From positions 1,240,001 to 1,304,000 of the forward strand of contig JADKAF010000001.1 of NCBI GenBank assembly GCA_016719295.1: a stretch of DNA of 64,000 bases. Direction: 5' to 3'. This stretch comes from Planctomycetota bacterium. Its GTDB lineage: Bacteria; Planctomycetota; UBA1135; JADKAF01. How positions within the stretch are numbered: the stretch's first letter is position 1; the number at the start of each line of letters is the position of its first letter. The notes under the pieces were generated by a model, which did no database searches, was not told the origin of the DNA, and worked only from the letters and a program-made list of their open reading frames with translations. Of the stretch, positions 59,777-64,000 are shown piece by piece. Position numbers and translations under genes: made by a program.

Positions 59777-60534
59777 GCCCCTCTGCCCGCGAGATAAGAG
59801 CTGTGATAGCCCGTGCGGCGCCTGTCGGACCGCGCACCGACGAGGAAGATGCCGAGCAGATTCGCGCCGACGTTGCGGATCATCTCGATCGCGCGCTCGA
59901 CATCTCGACGCGGCGTGTACTCCAGGCGCACGACGAGCAGCACGCCATCGACGGCGTGAGCGAGGACGGTCGCATCGGTCAGATCCAGCACCGGCGGTGC
60001 GTCGATCAGCACGTAGTTGAAGTTCTCCTTCAACGCGTGGATCAGCACCGACGCGCGATCCGCGGCGACCAGCTCGGCGGGATTGCTGGGCGTAGCTCCC
60101 GCTCCGATCAGGCTCAGATTGGCGTGCGGAGTGCGCTGGATCGCGCGATCCGGCGCGTAGCGCCCCGAGAGCACGTCGGCCAGCCCGCGGCGGCGATCGA
60201 GCCCGAGCAGCCCCTCCAGCGAAGGCCTGCGAAGGTCGGCGTCCAGGGCGACGACGCGCGTATCGCGAAGCTCGCCGAGCGCCATGCCCAGGTTCAGGGT
60301 CGTGATGCTCTTGCCTTCCCCGGCCATCGCCGAGGTGAGGACGAGGCTGCGCGGCGCGCGCTCGCGGTTCATCGCCACGATCTGATTGCGCAGGCCGCGG
60401 TACTGCTCCGCCTCCTGGCTGTGCGGATCGTGGAACATCACGAGATGTGGGTCGACCGCCTGATCGACGACGACCACGACCTCTTGGCCCTCGGGCTCGG
60501 CAGGCGGTTCGGCTTCGCGTCGGAAGAGGCCCAT
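59773..60534 (-). CDS. BY-kinase/ParA-MinD-type ATPase (CpsD/CapB-like)
   Basis: Protein of 253 residues. N-terminal EAEQYRGLRNQI is the BY-kinase oligomerisation motif. Then come Walker A AMAGEGKSITT (69-79), Walker A' VVALDADLRRPS (94-105) and Walker B NYVLIDAPPVLD (173-184). The C-terminus has two Tyr (TGYHSSY) rather than a long Tyr cluster, so autophosphorylation would be modest or absent. No membrane activator (Wzz/CpsC-like) is next to it. It is the first gene of the ATPase, coiled-coil, actin operon. A spatial-organising ATPase rather than a capsule kinase is possible. Confidence 0.8.
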   Translation of the reverse strand: MGLFRREAEPPAEPEGQEVVVVVDQAVDPHLVMFHDPHSQEAEQYRGLRNQIVAMNRERAPRSLVLTSAMAGEGKSITTLNLGMALGELRDTRVVALDADLRRPSLEGLLGLDRRRGLADVLSGRYAPDRAIQRTPHANLSLIGAGATPSNPAELVAADRASVLIHALKENFNYVLIDAPPVLDLTDATVLAHAVDGVLLVVRLEYTPRRDVERAIEMIRNVGANLLGIFLVGARSDRRRTGYHSSYLAGRGA

Positions 60535-60730
60535 GGGATGGCGGAGGCGCAGTCGCGTGTGGCGGAGAGAAGGGAGATCCAGCGGGTCTATCGGCGCGCG
60601 ATCCACGAGCTCCGTAGCTCTCGCCGTCGGAGAGCTCGAGACTCGCACGGGCCCAGCAGTCCCTCGGCGAGGCCGAGCGGACGTCCGGTGCCGGAGAGTT
60701 TGCGGCTCCGACCCGCCACTTGGCGAAGGT

Positions 60731-62473
60731 TCACCGTCCGCCCCCTCCCTCGTAGGGATCGAGGTCGAGCAGACGCGGAGGCGGGATCGGGTCCACGCCC
60801 TCAGAGCGCAAGAGCTGCTCATCCACCAGGATCCAGCCCATCCGGTGCGCGAACGCCGCAGCCGCTTGCTTCTGCCCCGCTCCAGCTGCGCGGATGCCCT
60901 CCAGCCTGCGGAAGACGAGGGCTCGCGGTCCACCCTGGATCCTTCGCTCCGGATCCATCCGCGCAAAGCTCGCGGCGAGGCGCGCTGCGACCGAGATCGC
61001 CCGGGGATCCTGCGCCGGGAGCGCGAGCAGTGCGTTGAGGGCCCGCGTCACGCGCTCCGGTTCGTTGGAGCGCAGATCCAGCTCGAGGGTGAGATCGCGA
61101 AGCTCGGGTGCAGCCTCTACCGCTGCTCGGAGGCTCGAGAAGTCTTCGCGATCGACCGGTGCAGGCAAGCCTCGCGCTTCGAGGGTGGCGAGCAAGAGCT
61201 CGTGGAGGCGGGCATCCCCTGGATGCCGACGCAGGGCCTCGACGAGCTCGGCATTCGGCGCGGAGCTACCGGCCCGCAGCAAGCCGCGCCAGGCGAAGAC
61301 CGCATCGTCCGAAGCGCCTTCGCGCAGGATCTCGCGCAGCCGTTCGACCTCGATCTCCGGACGGCGCCAGGCCTGCAGACGCCAGGCCAGCTCGCCGCGC
61401 ACCGTACGCTCTTCGGACAGCGCTGCCAGACGCTCGAGCATCGGGGCGGACAAAGGCGCTTGCAGGCAGCGGCGCCAGAGCGAACGAAAGCGCGCGCGGA
61501 GGTTGGCCGATCGCGTGAGCCCGGAGGGAAGGTAGGCGTCGAGCAGCCGCGGCTCGATCGCTGGCTCGAGGCCTCGCGGCCCGGCACCGAACAAGCTTCC
61601 CTCGAGCGCGGGATCCGCTCCCGGCTGCAGCGCGCGCTCCTCGCACCACGCGTACCAGCCAGGAACTCCCAAGGCCCCCAGAGCTTCGAAGGCGGCCCGG
61701 CGGATCTCGAGCTCGTCGGATTCTGCCGCAGCGAGCAAGCGCTCGGCGAGATCGACCGGCGCGGGGCGACGCTCCTCGGCGATCGCCGTGATCCAGAGCG
61801 CTCCCGGATAGGTCCAGACTCCCAGCGAACGCAGGGCCGCAGCTTCGCGGAGCAGCTGATCTCCACGCAGGCCTCGTGGCGCCGAAGCGGAGATCGAGGC
61901 ACGCGGCTCGCTCGCGAGCGCGGCGGCCGAGGGATCGATGAGCAGCGGGACCTTGGCGCCCCCGAGGAAGGCGAGATCCCGCGCGAGCTCTTGCAGAGAC
62001 CCCGAAGGCTCACGCGCCCAGAGCTCGGCCGGGAAGAGCGCGATCAATGGCCGCAGATCCTCCTGGAGCTGCGTGCCGCCTTCGAGCGCCGCGGAGACCA
62101 GCGCGATCGCGCCTTCGCGCGCCGAAGCGATTCGCCGAACGAGCCACGCTTCGTGAATCCAAGCGACGAGGTCGGGACGAGAGCCGACCAGCCGTCGCCA
62201 GAAGAGCGCTTCGGAGCCGTCCTGCAAGGGCAAGGTCGGCCAGCGCTCGAGCAGGACGGCGAGATGCGGCGTATCCAGCCCACCCATCAGCTCGTGCAGC
62301 GCAGACTCGCGCGCGGCCGAAGTCGCTGCACTCGACCAGGCGGACAGAAGCTCAGCGGCGCGCTCCACAGTGAGAGCGTGAGGAGTCTGCGCCTCGCCCC
62401 GACTCGCGAGGATAGCGATAGCGGCGACAACGCCGCGAATAGTTCGCAGGACGGAAAGCGCCGCTGCCCCCAT
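60731..62473 (-). CDS. Exported HEAT-like helical repeat protein
   Basis: Protein of 580 residues. Signal peptide (LRTIRGVVAAIAILASRGEAQ) and then almost only helical pairs rich in Leu, Ala, Arg and Glu, with HEAT-like spacing (LEIRRAAFEALGALGVPGW is a clear unit). No catalytic motif. Found in Planctomycetes as secreted scaffold-type proteins. The gap of about 195 bp to the ATPase gene suggests a separate promoter for the MamK-like operon. I cannot give a specific function. Confidence 0.6.
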   Translation of the reverse strand: MGAAALSVLRTIRGVVAAIAILASRGEAQTPHALTVERAAELLSAWSSAATSAARESALHELMGGLDTPHLAVLLERWPTLPLQDGSEALFWRRLVGSRPDLVAWIHEAWLVRRIASAREGAIALVSAALEGGTQLQEDLRPLIALFPAELWAREPSGSLQELARDLAFLGGAKVPLLIDPSAAALASEPRASISASAPRGLRGDQLLREAAALRSLGVWTYPGALWITAIAEERRPAPVDLAERLLAAAESDELEIRRAAFEALGALGVPGWYAWCEERALQPGADPALEGSLFGAGPRGLEPAIEPRLLDAYLPSGLTRSANLRARFRSLWRRCLQAPLSAPMLERLAALSEERTVRGELAWRLQAWRRPEIEVERLREILREGASDDAVFAWRGLLRAGSSAPNAELVEALRRHPGDARLHELLLATLEARGLPAPVDREDFSSLRAAVEAAPELRDLTLELDLRSNEPERVTRALNALLALPAQDPRAISVAARLAASFARMDPERRIQGGPRALVFRRLEGIRAAGAGQKQAAAAFAHRMGWILVDEQLLRSEGVDPIPPPRLLDLDPYEGGGGR

Positions 62474-62544
62474 GGCATGAGACAGCAGACCGCCAGAAGA
62501 AGGAAGGAGCGCGGCTTCCCGACGAGAGGCCGGGAGGCGCGCTC

Positions 62545-62679
62545 CTAGCCTACGCGGAACTTGCCGCTCTTCTGGCGCTTCCTGCGGATGATCTTGCGGC
62601 CGCCCACGGTTTTAGAGCGCGTGCGGAAACCGACCTTCTTATCGCGCTTCGACTTCGAGCGCCGGATGTTGACCTTCAC
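62545..62679 (-). CDS. rpmH: 50S ribosomal protein bL34
   Basis: A 44-residue basic protein with KVGFRTRSKTVGGRKIIRRK and a RQKSGKFR end, matching the bL34 pattern GFRxRxxTxGGRxxxxRRRxKGR. Shorter than the open frame; the GTG at 62679 is preferred as the usual N-terminus and has GGGGAG upstream. Neither rnpA nor dnaA, its usual neighbours, is in view; the next plus-strand gene is an EF-hand protein. Confidence 0.82.
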   Translation of the reverse strand: MKVNIRRSKSKRDKKVGFRTRSKTVGGRKIIRRKRQKSGKFRVG

Positions 62680-62934
62680 GTTGACTGAACTCCCCAGCCG
62701 GGAAAAGGGCGGGGGATTCCACCGAACGGCCGAGCCTTCGTCAAGCGCAGAACTGCCGGAGCTCGCCAACGCTGGGTGAATGCGGCGTGAAAGTCAGCGC
62801 GCCACCTAGGCGCGGGAGTCGGCGTCGACCAGACTCTTTCGCGCCCGCGGTTCCGGGAGCCCAGCGGTCGCTCGGCCATGCCTCGGCCCTCCGCAGCTCC
62901 GATCGCGGCACCGACACGACTCCGGAGAATCCCC

Positions 62935-64000
62935 ATGCATCGCTTCCCCATGGCCGCCGCGGCGCTGGCCGTCGGCCTCTGCGCTGCCGAGAGCCACGCT
63001 CAACGTCTGACCTCGCGCTCGCTCGACCTGCCGAACGGTCGGCTCCTGGTCTCGTTCGCGCTCGAAGCGGCTCCGCCGCAGACGCAATTCACCCTCAGCA
63101 TCGGTGGAGGAAATCGCATCCTCGCCAGCGCACCCGCTCTCGTGGCCACCGACTCGCGCGGGTTCGCTCGCGCCGTGGTGACCTTCGGAGGCACGCTTCC
63201 GCAGTGCCCGCCCGAGAGCTTCCTCGTGTCCTTCACCAGCGGCTCGACCGTACTGACGCGCGAGCTGCTGTTGCAATGCACGGCCGGCAAGGTGCACTCC
63301 TCGTTCCCCGACTACGTGCAGCTCGCGGGCGCGTTCTGCAATCCGGCGGCTTCGGCCTCGAACCACCTGCAGATCCAGCGCTCGCTCGACCTCGATGGCG
63401 ACGGCCGCTACGGCGACCTCGAGATCGAGGCCGTCGCGGGGACGCCTGACCGCCTCGATTTCCCGAACGAAGTGCAGCAGGACGTCAACGCCTGCTCCGC
63501 CGGCCCCGGCGTCTACCAGCCCGGATCGGCCACGCGCGATGTCGCCTGGGCGACGGACAATCGCGTCGTGAACACCTGCTCCGGATCGTGCAACTTCACG
63601 ACGCAGACCAACTTCCTTCAGGACATGGCCTTCGTCCCGAGCTTCCCGGGAGGCGGTCCCGCGCTGCTCTCCACCAGCGACTCGTTCGACACGGTGATCG
63701 TGCTGCGCGACGCGAACAACGACGGGCGCATCAGCAACGCGGAGTTCGCGACCTACTTCGATCCGAAGGCGCTGGTCAACAACGAGAACTACTCGCCCGA
63801 CGGCGTCACGCTGGACCCCTCGGCGGTGAACCGCAGCTACTGGATCTCGGACAAGACGGGAACCACCGCGAGCCAGACGAATGTTGGCCTCTACCGCCTC
63901 AGCGACACGAACGCAGACGGCGTGATCGGCGCGGGCGAGTTCGTCGCGTCGTGGACGGGTACGAGCGGCGTCGTCGTCGTCGAGACGCAGAACATCGACC
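62935..64000 (+). CDS. Secreted EF-hand protein (partial, runs off the window)
   Basis: The first about 355 residues are seen; no stop before the edge. Signal peptide (HRFPMAAAALAVGLCAAESHAQ) with ATG 62935. The N-terminal part is beta-rich, with Cys pairs. Three EF-hand-like calcium loops follow: DLDGDGRYGDLE, DANNDGRISNAEF and DTNADGVIGAGEF. These resemble the calcium loops of Planctomycete surface and dockerin-type proteins. The C-terminus is missing, so a PEP-type sorting tail cannot be checked. Confidence 0.75.
   Translation, partial: MHRFPMAAAALAVGLCAAESHAQRLTSRSLDLPNGRLLVSFALEAAPPQTQFTLSIGGGNRILASAPALVATDSRGFARAVVTFGGTLPQCPPESFLVSFTSGSTVLTRELLLQCTAGKVHSSFPDYVQLAGAFCNPAASASNHLQIQRSLDLDGDGRYGDLEIEAVAGTPDRLDFPNEVQQDVNACSAGPGVYQPGSATRDVAWATDNRVVNTCSGSCNFTTQTNFLQDMAFVPSFPGGGPALLSTSDSFDTVIVLRDANNDGRISNAEFATYFDPKALVNNENYSPDGVTLDPSAVNRSYWISDKTGTTASQTNVGLYRLSDTNADGVIGAGEFVASWTGTSGVVVVETQNID

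Noticed and set aside
57874..60534. Magnetosome gene cluster
   Set aside because: Only the actin resembles a magnetosome protein. No mamA, B, E, M, O, P or Q-like gene is in the window, so no claim of magnetotaxis.
1..64000. tRNA genes, CRISPR arrays, insertion sequences, att sites
   Set aside because: None seen: no tRNA-like T-arm, no regularly spaced repeats with spacers, no transposase, no integrase. Only by eye, so weak tRNA genes cannot be fully excluded.

Overview
The window is 64 kb of very GC-rich bacterial chromosome (roughly 70% by eye). Genes are densely packed, and neighbours often overlap by 4 bp (ATGA or GTGA). Several traits together suggest Planctomycetota, possibly a deep marine lineage: long Ala/Arg/Glu-rich proteins, N-terminally methylated pseudopilins, a PilM/PilN-type fusion, secreted EF-hand and carboxypeptidase-regulatory-like proteins, a DUF2961/GH172 protein and a MamK-type actin. 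No rRNA or marker long enough to prove this is present. I saw no tRNA, CRISPR array, insertion sequence or prophage, so this reads as core and semi-core chromosome.

Layout. 0.1-3.1 kb (+): YfhO-type membrane protein and a PepSY-type membrane protein. 3.2-4.4 kb (-): redoxin and EVE-domain protein. 4.5-6.9 kb (+): frameshifted nitroreductase and a His-rich membrane/TPR protein. 7.2-10.3 kb (+): FAD oxidoreductase plus two methyltransferases, a probable glycan or lipid modification operon. 10.4-35.8 kb (-): a 25-kb run of co-directional genes. It begins (5' end) with an FHA protein, then GspL/PilM-N, GspM/PilO-like, a TPR protein, GspG, GspH, a giant GspK-like protein, GspJ and GspI. It continues with a polyQ/zinc-motif protein, a SurA-like lipoprotein, ScpB and a 1348-aa membrane-anchored coiled-coil protein. 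No secretin, ATPase or platform protein is in view. 36.2-41.0 kb: RsmE (+), then RadC, a TPR metallopeptidase, a YkgJ-like cysteine-cluster protein and a Ser/Thr kinase (-). 41.3-44.0 kb (+): a ClpB-D2-like AAA+ protein and a parvulin. 44.0-45.5 kb (-): a protein of unknown function and a PilZ protein. 45.5-48.7 kb (+): NifS-like cysteine desulfurase and DUF2961/GH172. 48.8-54.3 kb: a GT39-type glycosyltransferase (-), a small possible tubby-like protein, a second FAD oxidoreductase and an aminotransferase-GNAT fusion (+). 54.5-57.8 kb (+): a frameshifted multi-domain regulatory-like protein and a SprT-like metallopeptidase. 57.9-62.7 kb (-): MamK-like actin, coiled-coil partner, ParA/BY-kinase-type ATPase, a HEAT-like secreted protein and ribosomal protein bL34. 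62.9 kb to the edge (+): the start of a secreted EF-hand protein.

Two systems stand out. One is a compact operon, BY-kinase/ParA-type ATPase, then coiled-coil protein, then MamK-type actin (60534 to 57874). It looks like a self-contained cytoskeletal positioning module with no magnetosome genes near it. The other is the type II secretion/type IV pilus-like pseudopilin operon, whose GspJ-, GspK- and GspH-like subunits have grown large C-terminal modules. These include LamG-like folds and a recurring phage-tail/adhesin-like motif shared by the J and K subunits, which suggests an adhesive or surface-binding pseudopilus.

Two genes carry apparent single-base deletions (near 5027 and 55513). These could be real lesions or assembly errors.
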